From Actinobacillus succinogenes 130Z (GTDB lineage: Bacteria > Pseudomonadota > Gammaproteobacteria > Enterobacterales > Pasteurellaceae): a stretch of DNA of 64,000 nt. Made by a program: the position numbers and the translations under genes. The stretch is taken from NCBI RefSeq assembly GCF_000017245.1, contig NC_009655.1:124001-188000 (forward strand), in the 5' to 3' direction. A model generated the notes under the pieces. That model had not been told where the DNA came from. It saw nothing but the letters and a program-made list of their open reading frames with translations, and did no database searches. Positions 1 to 8,579 of the stretch are shown piece by piece; the stretch's first letter is position 1, and the number at the start of each line of letters is the position of its first letter.

Positions 1-868
1 CGGAATCCGCCAGTATACGCATAGCTTCTTTATAAGGATGCACGCCTAAAAACGTTACATGCCCGCCCAACTGGCGGTTTAACGCCTGTAAAGAAGCCTC
101 ATGCGGACCGGTACCGATAAATTGGATTTTCACTTTCTTGCTACACAACGGCGCAGCTCTCACTACGGTCTCCAAATCGTAACTGCCCGCCATGGTACCT
201 AAATAAGTCGCAACCAGTTTATCCGTCGCTTTTTTACCGTTTGATTTGGTAAATAAAAAATCTCCGCCGATATAGACCGCACTTTTCAGCCTAGCCGGCA
301 ATCGATTCACATCCGCCCGTTGCAGATAAGTTTCGGAAACCGCCACTAACGCATCCGCATAGCTGTAAGTTTTATCCGCATACTGGGTAATCGGTTTCAT
401 CAGCATTTTACCGATTTGTGTAGAAAAAAACGCAATAGGTCCGGCAATGGCTTCCGGCCAGACGTCCTGCACATCAATAATTAATTTAAAGTTTTTACTT
501 TGCTTGTAACGGCCTAAAATATAATTCGTTCTGATTAGCGGATAAGCGGAATAAACCGCATCGATTTGCCGATCGTAACTTTTTAACAAGGTTTCAAAAT
601 TACGGCAAAACCGGCGATGGCTGATTAAACGCTGAAGACTGACATTTTTGCGGTATCCCGGCTCATCCAATAAAATCACTTTGACATTACCCAGTTCCGG
701 CGTCCGTTCTCTGTGTTTCTTTAAGAAATGACAATATTTACTGGTTACCAGCGTCACATCAAATTCCGCCGATAGCATTTTGGCAAGATAAATAAAACGG
801 TTCATGCCCATTTCATGCGGAAATGTGACATAAGGTGCGACAATCAGAATATGTTTTTTATCTTGCAT
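1..868 (-). CDS. Glycosyltransferase family 4, C-terminal end outside window
   Basis: The reading frame opens at an ATG whose complement is 866-868 and stays open to the left edge, so only about the first 289 residues are visible. The protein starts MQDKKHILIVAPYVTFPHEM, a Rossmann-like first strand of GT-B enzymes. Later stretches such as LIIDVQDVWPEAIAGP and ATYLGTMAGSYDLETVV resemble WbuB-type family-4 sugar transferases. It probably adds one sugar to the lipid-linked repeat unit on the cytoplasmic side. Its start overlaps the 3' end of the upstream flippase gene by 11 bases, so the two are translationally linked in the minus-strand polysaccharide operon. Donor and acceptor sugars cannot be read from the sequence. 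Confidence 0.85.
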   Translation of the reverse strand, partial: MQDKKHILIVAPYVTFPHEMGMNRFIYLAKMLSAEFDVTLVTSKYCHFLKKHRERTPELGNVKVILLDEPGYRKNVSLQRLISHRRFCRNFETLLKSYDRQIDAVYSAYPLIRTNYILGRYKQSKNFKLIIDVQDVWPEAIAGPIAFFSTQIGKMLMKPITQYADKTYSYADALVAVSETYLQRADVNRLPARLKSAVYIGGDFLFTKSNGKKATDKLVATYLGTMAGSYDLETVVRAAPLCSKKVKIQFIGTGPHEASLQALNRQLGGHVTFLGVHPYKEAMRILADS

Positions 869-2165
869 TTTTTAATCCTTTTATAAAATTCACCATCGTA
901 CCGAAATCCGAGGGTTTCGGCAGAATATGTAAAAATGCCTGACTCTGCGTTACCCGATTAAACGCCATCAACCGCAACACCAAATCCATAGTGTAAGCAA
1001 CGGTCGTCGCAACAGATGCGCCGATTAATCCCCATAACGGAACGAGACATAAACTCAAAACGGTATTAATCCCGAACACCCAGTAAGAATTTTTCAGATT
1101 CAACTCGGCAAATCCCCGGGCGGCAAGATCGTTGGCCAAAATTCTCGACGGCGTCCAGGCTAAAATACCCGGCAATAACAATAAAATCACATACACGGAC
1201 TTTTTGTATTCCGCGCCGAATAAAATATTTACCACGACGGAAGACAAACAGGCAAAAGCAAGACCTATAACCAGCGTCACAATAAAGGTCAGTCTGGCGC
1301 TGTCTAACGTAAGCTTAGCCACCTCTTTTTCATCGCTGCCCTCACCTAATTTATTGGATAAACGGGGAAGCAATACGGTACTCACCGCCTGAGACGGCAA
1401 CCATAATTTTTCCGCCAATTGCATCCCCACGGAATAAATACCGACCACAACCGGTGTCGTGAAATAACCTAAAATCAACAATGAAGAACGGTAATTCAAC
1501 AACGTAATAATGTTACTCAAATGAGATTTCAGCCCGTAACCGATAAATTCGGAACAAAAACGTCTTAAGGAGTAAGTTTCCACCTTGATTAATTTCAAGA
1601 TAATTCCGAGTAAAATAAAAAAACTAATCCAATGACTTAATACGTAAGCGGTTAAAATTGAACTCACATTATTCGAAAGTAATATCGCCACCATGGAAAC
1701 CAGAAAAATGACTAACGGCTGCGCCACGCAAAGGATATTGAACCATTTAAAATTCTGTACCGCCTGAATTAAAGACGGCAATACGGTAAAAAACGTCTGC
1801 GGCAACAAAGACGCAAGCGATAAATACAATAGACTTACCGGTACTTCATTAAAGAAATACCGTCCGAAATAATGCACTACAACGCTCAATATCAAGCTGG
1901 TCAGAACCGACAAACCGGATAAAAAAAACAGATTGGCGTACAGCGCCTGATTTTCATTCACCATCTTCCGCCCGATGGCGTAAATATTGATACTCTGCAA
2001 ACCAAAGGTAATAATTTGGGAAAACAGCGTCGGCAATAAAATCGCTAAGGTATATTGCCCCATTTGTTCGGTACCCAATCCTCTGGCAATGACAATTAAT
2101 GTAATAACCTGCAAAATACCGACTAAAATCTGTCGAATAAAAACCGTCGATATTAATCTCACCAT
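858..2165 (-). CDS. Wzx-like polysaccharide repeat-unit flippase
   Basis: This 435-residue, very hydrophobic protein has about twelve predicted membrane segments and fits the MATE/MVF polysaccharide-transporter (Wzx/RfbX) superfamily in length and character. An early segment, QVITLIVIARGLGTEQMGQYTLA, has the usual N-terminal layout of these flippases. The expected role is to move undecaprenyl-diphosphate-linked repeat units from the inner to the outer face of the cytoplasmic membrane. It sits 4 bases after one glycosyltransferase gene and overlaps the next, so it is inside the operon. No Wzy polymerase or ligase is visible here; it may lie beyond the left edge. Wzx proteins diverge strongly, so family is fairly sure and the exact substrate is not. 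Confidence 0.8.
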   Translation of the reverse strand: MVRLISTVFIRQILVGILQVITLIVIARGLGTEQMGQYTLAILLPTLFSQIITFGLQSINIYAIGRKMVNENQALYANLFFLSGLSVLTSLILSVVVHYFGRYFFNEVPVSLLYLSLASLLPQTFFTVLPSLIQAVQNFKWFNILCVAQPLVIFLVSMVAILLSNNVSSILTAYVLSHWISFFILLGIILKLIKVETYSLRRFCSEFIGYGLKSHLSNIITLLNYRSSLLILGYFTTPVVVGIYSVGMQLAEKLWLPSQAVSTVLLPRLSNKLGEGSDEKEVAKLTLDSARLTFIVTLVIGLAFACLSSVVVNILFGAEYKKSVYVILLLLPGILAWTPSRILANDLAARGFAELNLKNSYWVFGINTVLSLCLVPLWGLIGASVATTVAYTMDLVLRLMAFNRVTQSQAFLHILPKPSDFGTMVNFIKGLKNAR

Positions 2166-2169
2166 AACG

Positions 2170-3327
2170 TTACTTTTTATCTAAAATATCCTGATAAACA
2201 GCCGTCAGCTTATGCACAAACGGCTTCTTCGAATAAGTATCAATACATCTCTGCCGAATTTGTGCGTTATCAAATTTGTCCTGATTGGCAAGAAATTCCA
2301 AAATCCCTTTAGCCATCTCCTTTTCATCGCCAGGTTTAACGAACAAACCGTCCCCCTCCGTTAAAATAGATTCCGGTCCTCCGCATAAGGTAGATACCAC
2401 CGGCGTACCCTGCGATAAAGCTTCAATCACGACCACCCCGAAGGTTTCAATATAGCTGGACAGCACAAAACACAGACTTTCTCTCATTAATTGGCATACT
2501 TCCTTCCGGGAAAGCGCACCGAGCAAAGTCACATTATTGTCCAAGTCCAGGGTTTTAATTAAGGATTCCAGTTTCGCCCGTTCGGGCCCGTCACCGCCGA
2601 TAACCAATTTTAGCTGCGGGTAAGTTTTAACCACCGTAGCGAACGCCTTAATTAAGACGTCAAATCCTTTTTTCGCATGTAAAAACGCGACGGCGCACAG
2701 CTGATATTTTCGCGCTGACGAATCCATCGAACTTTGTGTAAATAAATCGTCCAATAAATTAGGAAAAACCGTCCACGCTTTACCGTTTAATTTTTGCTGC
2801 AATAAATCCGCCAAGCTTTTACTGACCGCCAATAATTCGCTGGCCGCCGCTTCGGACTGTTTCAAACGTTCCCATTCCCAATCTTTTACCAATTCCCGTC
2901 CGAAAACGGAGCTATGTTCGGTAACGCAATAAGGAATCCGGTATTTTTTGTGAATTTCCAATGCCAAAGGACCTGCATGTAACAAACTGTGTACATGCAA
3001 AATATCCGGCATTCCCCGCTCTTTCACATAACGGTCGAATAATGCCAATCCGGCATTCACCCAACGTTTTAAATCCAAATAGGGAACTCTAGGAAACCAA
3101 AATACGCCATGTTGAAAATACGTAGGAATCTCGCCGTCCAGCCAGACTTCCTGATCATAACGCCCTAGAACCGCAGTTTTCCCTAACCGCAATGATCTAA
3201 ACTGCGGTGCGATTACGCCGACTTTTACACCGGCATTAGCAAGCGCATGGGCTTGTTCCCTGAAAAAAGAACCGTTTAAATCATTGTCATGCAAAGGGTA
3301 CCAAGACGGCAATATCAGGATATGCAT
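2170..3327 (-). CDS. Glycosyltransferase family 4 (GT-B fold)
   Basis: This 385-residue protein begins MHILILPSWYPLHDNDLNGS, the N-terminal pattern (PSWYP, then GSFF) of many family-4 retaining glycosyltransferases. The C-terminal half shows LVIGGDGPERAKLESLI and the E-x7-E signature in SSYIETFGVVVIEALSQGTP, which holds the nucleotide sugar. It should act in the cytoplasm on a lipid-linked acceptor. The start codon shares one base with the stop of the preceding glycosyltransferase gene (TAATG), which supports coupled translation. Donor sugar unknown. Confidence 0.85.
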   Translation of the reverse strand: MHILILPSWYPLHDNDLNGSFFREQAHALANAGVKVGVIAPQFRSLRLGKTAVLGRYDQEVWLDGEIPTYFQHGVFWFPRVPYLDLKRWVNAGLALFDRYVKERGMPDILHVHSLLHAGPLALEIHKKYRIPYCVTEHSSVFGRELVKDWEWERLKQSEAAASELLAVSKSLADLLQQKLNGKAWTVFPNLLDDLFTQSSMDSSARKYQLCAVAFLHAKKGFDVLIKAFATVVKTYPQLKLVIGGDGPERAKLESLIKTLDLDNNVTLLGALSRKEVCQLMRESLCFVLSSYIETFGVVVIEALSQGTPVVSTLCGGPESILTEGDGLFVKPGDEKEMAKGILEFLANQDKFDNAQIRQRCIDTYSKKPFVHKLTAVYQDILDKK

Positions 3328-4430
3328 TACAACTCCTTATAGAGTTTCAACAACTTCTGTGCGTATTTTTTCGGATCGCACTCTCGAATAATCAAATCGT
3401 AGGCATTATTCACACAGGATTCGGTTTCCGTTTTATTATCCACTGTCTGACAAACCGCTTCCGCCATCGCCGGAATATCGCGCGCTTCAATCAAATGTCC
3501 CGTATTGCCGTTTATCACGATTTCTTCAATACCGGCTGCTCTGAAAGCACAAACCGGCACTTTCATAATCATTGCTTCCACGATAGAATTGGATAATCCC
3601 GCACCGCTGTCGCCATCTACGACCAACGGACTGACAAACACGTCAACGCCGTCCATGAAAGTCATGACATCCGACACATTGCCTAAAAATTCCACCTGTT
3701 GTTCAAGTCCTAAGTCCCCGGCGATTTTTTCCAATACCCCGCGATGCGGACCGTCACCGCCGATCACAAATCGGAATTGACGTTCCGGATAATAAGTCAG
3801 GCAATATTTCGCCAAATCCAAAAACAATTCGACGCTGCGACCTTCGCGCAAGGCGGATAAAGTTCCGATCACAAACTGCGATTTATTCAAAGATTTCATC
3901 GGCTTAGCCGTCGGCGTTAAACGATAGGCGTTGTAAATATAAGAGGTTTGCGTTTCAGGATAACCGTAACGAATCAATTTTTGCCGTTCCAGCTTACAAT
4001 TGCCCAGTCCTCTTACCCCCATCTTGACAAAAAACGGCACAACTTTCTGATAAGTCTCGTGATCCAAACCGCGTGACGTCCAGAAAATCTTCACCCGTTT
4101 ATTTTTGAAAAATTTTTTCGCCAGCCAAATAAACAGTAACGGACGTGCCATTTGCGCGTGAATTACATCAATTTGATTATCATTGACCGTTTTCACCAAC
4201 TGATAAACATAATTCAATAATTTCAACGGATTTTTGGTATGGCAATCCGCATTAATTTGTTGAATTCCCAATTTGTCGATGTGCTCGAATAACGGTCCGG
4301 TTTTACCGAAAACCGTCACGGATTCCGCCAACGGATTTAATTCCGTAGCGGCGATCAAAGTGGCGATTTCCGTTCCGCCGATATGCCCCATATCGCTCAC
4401 CAGCAATATGCGTAACTTAGCCTGGCTCAT
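3327..4430 (-). CDS. Glycosyltransferase family 4
   Basis: This 367-residue GT-B protein has an N-terminal strand and glycine loop in ILLVSDMGHIGGTEIATL and a C-terminal donor-binding region with FVIGGDGPHRGVLEKIAGDL and GLSNSIVEAMIMKVPV. It resembles glycosyltransferases of O-antigen and capsule clusters. It follows the aminotransferase gene by 10 bases and overlaps the next glycosyltransferase by one base. It is the first transferase after the diacetamido-uronate biosynthesis genes, so it is a reasonable candidate to use that sugar, but this is inference from order only. Confidence 0.82.
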   Translation of the reverse strand: MSQAKLRILLVSDMGHIGGTEIATLIAATELNPLAESVTVFGKTGPLFEHIDKLGIQQINADCHTKNPLKLLNYVYQLVKTVNDNQIDVIHAQMARPLLFIWLAKKFFKNKRVKIFWTSRGLDHETYQKVVPFFVKMGVRGLGNCKLERQKLIRYGYPETQTSYIYNAYRLTPTAKPMKSLNKSQFVIGTLSALREGRSVELFLDLAKYCLTYYPERQFRFVIGGDGPHRGVLEKIAGDLGLEQQVEFLGNVSDVMTFMDGVDVFVSPLVVDGDSGAGLSNSIVEAMIMKVPVCAFRAAGIEEIVINGNTGHLIEARDIPAMAEAVCQTVDNKTETESCVNNAYDLIIRECDPKKYAQKLLKLYKEL

Positions 4431-4440
4431 GGCAACAATC

Positions 4441-5517
4441 CTATCCTAAACTTTGTACGATTTTTTGCTGTTCTTCCGGCGTGAGATACGGATGCATAGG
4501 CAAACTCATCACGCGTTCGGCAATCGAATCGCCCACCGGTAAACGAACACCGCTATCCGCCACGGCCGGCTGTTTATTTAACGGAATCGGATAATGAACC
4601 GCGGTCGGAATTCCTGATGTTTTTAATTTTTCCTGCACATCGGTGCGGTTGTCCACTTGAATGGTGTATTGCGCCCAAGCGCTTTGGTTATGCGCCTCGA
4701 TAAACGGCGTGGTGTGAATGCCCGCTTGATTAAACAACCGGGTATAATTTTCCGCTACGCGCTGACGGGCGGCAATTTCATCATCCAAAATTGCCAATTT
4801 CGGTAATAAAATCGCTGCCTGTAAGGTGTCTAAACGGCTGTTCACCCCTACACGGATATGATGATAACGACGATCCTGACCGTGTCTCGCCACTTGTCTA
4901 ATCACTTTCGCCAACTCATCGTCATTGGTAAAAATCGCACCGCCGTCACCATAACAACCTAAAGGTTTGCTTGGGAAGAAACTGGTACAGGCAATAGTGG
5001 TTAAATTACAACTTTTACGGTTTTTATAGCTCGCACCGAAACTTTGCGCCGCGTCCTCAATCACCGGTAAGTTGTATTTCTGCGCGACAGCATTTACCGC
5101 ATCAAAATCCGCACATTGCCCGTACAGACTGACGGGAATAATGGCTTTAGTGCGTGCTGTAATGGCGGCTTCCAGTTTCGCCGGGTCAATATTGTAAGTT
5201 TTCGGATCTACGTCCACATAAACGGGCTTTGCGCCTAACAAGGCAACGGTTTCCGCCGTAGCGATATAGGTAAATCCCGGGGTAATGACCTCATCGCCCG
5301 CACCGATACCTAACGCCATTTGTGCGATTTGCAACGCGTCCGTACCGTTAGCGCAGGTAATGCAATATTTTGCGCCGACGTAAGCCGCCAGTTTTTCTTC
5401 CAATTCCGCCACTTCCGGTCCTAAAATATATTTACCGTGCGTCAATACGTTTTGAATCCCCGCGTCAATCTGCGCTTTAATGCGTTGCTGTTGCGCCTTT
5501 AAATCAATGAATTCCAT
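4441..5517 (-). CDS. WbpE/WlbC-type UDP-sugar 3-aminotransferase (PLP)
   Basis: This 358-residue DegT/DnrJ/EryC1-family enzyme has the length of Pseudomonas WbpE. The PLP lysine is probably Lys184 in SFFPSKPLGCYGDGGA. CANGTDALQIA and VIEDAAQSFGA are the usual cofactor-binding segments. In the known pathway this enzyme moves an amino group from glutamate to UDP-2-acetamido-2-deoxy-3-oxo-glucuronate, giving the 3-amino sugar. It lies next to matching dehydrogenase, oxidase and acetyltransferase genes, which makes that assignment better than a generic sugar aminotransferase. The start is preceded by AGGTAACAAAG. The gap from the acetyltransferase gene is 13 bases. Confidence 0.85.
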   Translation of the reverse strand: MEFIDLKAQQQRIKAQIDAGIQNVLTHGKYILGPEVAELEEKLAAYVGAKYCITCANGTDALQIAQMALGIGAGDEVITPGFTYIATAETVALLGAKPVYVDVDPKTYNIDPAKLEAAITARTKAIIPVSLYGQCADFDAVNAVAQKYNLPVIEDAAQSFGASYKNRKSCNLTTIACTSFFPSKPLGCYGDGGAIFTNDDELAKVIRQVARHGQDRRYHHIRVGVNSRLDTLQAAILLPKLAILDDEIAARQRVAENYTRLFNQAGIHTTPFIEAHNQSAWAQYTIQVDNRTDVQEKLKTSGIPTAVHYPIPLNKQPAVADSGVRLPVGDSIAERVMSLPMHPYLTPEEQQKIVQSLG

Positions 5518-5530
5518 CTTTGTTACCTGC

Positions 5531-6106
5531 CTATAATTTCTTCACCGTATTACCGTCCAAGCGATAAACCTCTCCCGTATGCGGGCATCGGGTTTCAGCC
5601 TGACCCGACAACGGTAAATCCAGCTGTTCGCCGTATTCGCTCATCCAACCGATCTGTTTGGCGGGCACGCCGACCATCAGGGCATAATCCGGCACATCGC
5701 GGTTAATAACCGCGCCCGCGCCGATAAAGGCGTAAGCGCCGACGGTTACCCCGCAGACAATGGTGGAATTGGCACCTAACGTCGCGCCTTTTTTTACCAG
5801 AGTATCTTTATATTCGCTTTTCCGTTCGATCAAGGAACGCGGGTTGTAAACATTGGTGAAAACCATGCTCGGACCGCAAAAAACGCCTTCTTCCAAGTAC
5901 ACATTGTCATATACGGAAACATTATTCTGAATTTTGCAACGGTCGCCGATACGCACTTTATTGCCCACAAATACGTTCTGCCCTAAGGACACTTCTTTGC
6001 CGATTCTGGCGCCGCCGCATACGTGAGCAAAATGCCAGACTCTTGAGCCGTCGCCGATTTCGGCGCCCTCGTCGACGATTGCCGACGAATGTTGATAATA
6101 GTTCAT
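5531..6106 (-). CDS. WbpD/WlbB-type UDP-amino-sugar N-acetyltransferase
   Basis: This is a left-handed beta-helix acyltransferase with successive hexapeptide repeats (for example IVDEGAEIGDGSRVWH, ARIGKEVSLGQNVFVG and GATLGANSTIVCGVTVGA). An in-frame ATG exists further upstream at 6163, but the start at 6106 (MNYYQHSSAIVDEG) gives 191 residues, the usual WbpD length, and drops a 19-residue non-conserved leader. In the pathway it acetylates the 3-amino group to make UDP-2,3-diacetamido-2,3-dideoxy-glucuronate. The C-terminal part (EYGEQLDLPLSG, CPHTGEVYRL) is also typical of this group. Cytoplasmic, likely trimeric. Confidence 0.82.
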   Translation of the reverse strand: MNYYQHSSAIVDEGAEIGDGSRVWHFAHVCGGARIGKEVSLGQNVFVGNKVRIGDRCKIQNNVSVYDNVYLEEGVFCGPSMVFTNVYNPRSLIERKSEYKDTLVKKGATLGANSTIVCGVTVGAYAFIGAGAVINRDVPDYALMVGVPAKQIGWMSEYGEQLDLPLSGQAETRCPHTGEVYRLDGNTVKKL

Positions 6107-6194
6107 TATGTTGGTTTCCCGCTGTTGAATAATTGAATGGATCCCGCTTCGCGTTTTATACAAAACCTTTAAAGCGTAAATGCAATTCTCAAAT

Positions 6195-6270
6195 GGGCTA
6201 TGTATAAATTATGGTCAAAAAACAAAATAAAAACGTCGTTTTTTGTGACCGCACTTTTATATAGCCCAGA
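6195..6270. other. Inverted-repeat region with uptake signal inside the polysaccharide operon
   Basis: Between the oxidase and acetyltransferase genes (151 bases to the upstream ATG) lies an outer inverted repeat. GGGCTATGTATAA near 6196 faces TTATATAGCCC near 6260. An inner pair, GGTCAAAAAAC and GTTTTTTGTGACC, encloses a short loop. The inner right arm runs into an uptake signal ACCGCACTT at 6248-6256. The layout is like the signal-containing terminators of this family, but it sits inside the operon, so it may be an attenuator or simply an uptake site. Confidence 0.5.
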
Positions 6271-6314
6271 ATTGAATTGCAATTGAACTGCCCGCCAGTA
6301 CACTCAATTGAGAT

Positions 6315-7265
6315 TTATTTTTGTAATAATTTCGTTAAAAACGGATGCGGATTTGCCGGATTCGCCACTACATCGGCATGGCGGATATGTTCCACCGTCT
6401 CGATCGCCGTGCGGTTTTCCTCCAGGCCGTAACCCTTGCCTTCCAAAATACGTTGATAACTTTGGGTGTGCAAATCGGTAAAACCGCCGGAGAACTCCAG
6501 TTCTTCGTTTTCAATCGTAATACTACGATAAGTCAGTTTTTCACCTTGCACGGCGTTTGCCGGCAAATTATTGGCGTCGATCGATAAGAACCAACGAACC
6601 CGCGCACGTTTGTATTCCAAATAGCCGGAAACGGTTTTCTCATCGCGGTAATGCACTTCGTTTTTCACCACATCACCGAAAATAAAATGCAGCATGTCGT
6701 AAAAATGCACACCGATATTGGTGGCGACGCCGCCGGATTTTTGATCCTCCGCTTTCCAGGATTTCATATACCATTTACCGCGTGAAGTCAGATAGGTTAA
6801 ATCGACGTCAAACACTTTATCGGCCGGCGCGGATTCGACTTTTTCACGCAGGGCGATAATCGACGGATGCAGGCGTAGCTGCAGAATCGAATTCACTTTT
6901 GCACCGTATTTTTGTTCATATTCGGATAATATATCCAAATCCGTGGAATTGAGTACCAACGGTTTTTCGCAAATCACGTTAATCCCGTTTTTTAAGGCGA
7001 ATTTCATATGCGGCGCATGCAGATAGTTCGGTGAACAAATCGCCACATAATCCAGTTTTTCACCCTTTAATTTTTGATCTTCGACAAAAGCCTCAAACTG
7101 TTCGAATTCGGTGAAAAACTCGGCGTCCGGAAAATGACTGTCCATAATTCCGACGGAATCGTTCACATCCATGGCAACAACCAAGGTATTGCCCGTATCT
7201 TTAATCGCTCTCAAATGACGTGGCGCGATATAACCGCCCGCACCGATAAGTGCAAATCTTTTCAT
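6315..7265 (-). CDS. WbpB/WlbA-type UDP-GlcNAcA 3-dehydrogenase (Gfo/Idh/MocA)
   Basis: This 316-residue Gfo/Idh/MocA oxidoreductase has an N-terminal Rossmann fold, FALIGAGGYIAPRHLRAI, and the family EKP motif at residues 100-102, where Lys101 is the usual catalytic lysine. A later segment, GGVATNIGVHFYDMLHFIFG, is the family's conserved C-terminal active-site strand. It matches WbpB/WlbA in length and should oxidise the C3 hydroxyl of UDP-GlcNAcA to a ketone with tightly bound NAD. It sits 18 bases downstream of the UDP-GlcNAc 6-dehydrogenase gene, in pathway order. Confidence 0.87.
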   Translation of the reverse strand: MKRFALIGAGGYIAPRHLRAIKDTGNTLVVAMDVNDSVGIMDSHFPDAEFFTEFEQFEAFVEDQKLKGEKLDYVAICSPNYLHAPHMKFALKNGINVICEKPLVLNSTDLDILSEYEQKYGAKVNSILQLRLHPSIIALREKVESAPADKVFDVDLTYLTSRGKWYMKSWKAEDQKSGGVATNIGVHFYDMLHFIFGDVVKNEVHYRDEKTVSGYLEYKRARVRWFLSIDANNLPANAVQGEKLTYRSITIENEELEFSGGFTDLHTQSYQRILEGKGYGLEENRTAIETVEHIRHADVVANPANPHPFLTKLLQK

Positions 7266-7283
7266 AATTTAGTCTCTATTCGT

Positions 7284-8579
7284 TTATAAACGGAACACAC
7301 TGATACCTTGCTGTGATAAGGCATCTCGATCAAATAAACTCTTCACATCCACCAATACCGGATTAGACGAATTCATATAAGTACGCAGAATTTCCGGATT
7401 TAATTCCCGGAACTCTTTATGACCTACCGCCACAATCAGCGCATCCACCGGGTGATTTTCATCAATCACGGATAAATCCAAACCGTATTCGTGTTTTACT
7501 TCGGCGGGATCGGCCCAAGGATCGGCGACCACCACATCTGCGCCCCAATTACGTAACTCGTGAATCACATCAACCACTTTACTGTTACGGATATCCGGAC
7601 AGTTTTCCTTGAACGTCACCCCTAAAATACCTACTTTGGCTTTGGCGACGTCAATATTATGATTCAGCATTAATTTGACGGTGGTTTGCGCCACATAATG
7701 CGCCATATTGTCATTAATGCGACGACCGGCAAGAATCACCTGCGGGTTATACCCCACCTCTTCCGCTTTGTGAGTTAAATAATACGGATCGACACCGATA
7801 CAGTGTCCGCCCACCAAACCCGGGCGGAACGGTAAAAAGTTCCATTTACTGCCTGCCGCTTCCAACACATCCACCGTATCGATACCGACCCGTTCGAAAA
7901 TGATGGATAATTCGTTTACTAAGGCAATATTCAAATCCCGTTGAGTGTTTTCGATCACTTTTGCCGCTTCCGCCACTTTAATACTGGCGGCTTTATGGGT
8001 GCCCGCAGTAATGATACTGCCGTACATTTGATCGACAATATCCGCCACTTCGGGCGTACTGCCGCTGGTAATTTTTTTAATTTTAGTAAGCGTATTGACT
8101 TTATCGCCCGGATTAATCCGCTCCGGACTATAACCCGCAAAGAAATCCTGGTTGAATTTCAAACCGGAAACCCGCTCCAAAATAGGGACACAGACTTCTT
8201 CCGTAGCCCCGGGATATACCGTGGATTCATACACTACGATATCGCCTTTTTTCAGCACTTTACCGATGGATTCGCTGGCTTTCTGCAGCGGTGTTAAATC
8301 CGGGCGGTTGACATCATCAATGGGAGTCGGAACCGTAACGATAAAAAAATTGCATCGCTTAAGCCGTTCCAGATCAGAGGTGTAAGAAAGATGAGTAGCT
8401 GACTTGAGGGCTTCCGATGAGACTTCTAAAGTCCGGTCTTTACCCTCTGCCAGTTCTTTTACCCTATTCGGGCTAATATCAAAGCCAATGGTCTCCCGCT
8501 GTTTACCGAACTCTACCGCTAACGGCAAACCCACGTAACCAAGACCGACAACGCCAACTTTGTAGCTGTCTAGATTCAT
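7284..8579 (-). CDS. UDP-N-acetylglucosamine 6-dehydrogenase (WbpA-type)
   Basis: This 431-residue member of the UDP-Glc/GDP-Man dehydrogenase family has the NAD-binding loop VGLGYVGLPLA at residues 11-21. The catalytic cysteine is probably Cys260 in LVGGHCIGVDPYYLTHKAEE. The N-terminal, central dimerisation and C-terminal domains are all present (VGILGVTFKENCPDIRNSK is in the third). It oxidises C6 of UDP-GlcNAc to a carboxylate with two NAD. It is the first gene of the minus-strand operon, so the promoter must lie in the AT-rich stretch upstream. A WecC-like UDP-ManNAc dehydrogenase is the main alternative, but WbpB, WbpD and WbpE homologues downstream favour WbpA. Confidence 0.86.
   Translation of the reverse strand: MNLDSYKVGVVGLGYVGLPLAVEFGKQRETIGFDISPNRVKELAEGKDRTLEVSSEALKSATHLSYTSDLERLKRCNFFIVTVPTPIDDVNRPDLTPLQKASESIGKVLKKGDIVVYESTVYPGATEEVCVPILERVSGLKFNQDFFAGYSPERINPGDKVNTLTKIKKITSGSTPEVADIVDQMYGSIITAGTHKAASIKVAEAAKVIENTQRDLNIALVNELSIIFERVGIDTVDVLEAAGSKWNFLPFRPGLVGGHCIGVDPYYLTHKAEEVGYNPQVILAGRRINDNMAHYVAQTTVKLMLNHNIDVAKAKVGILGVTFKENCPDIRNSKVVDVIHELRNWGADVVVADPWADPAEVKHEYGLDLSVIDENHPVDALIVAVGHKEFRELNPEILRTYMNSSNPVLVDVKSLFDRDALSQQGISVFRL

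Noticed and set aside
7941..8297. Plus-strand frame of 118 codons opposite the WbpA-type gene
   Set aside because: It is the mirror of a clearly conserved gene and has no independent support.
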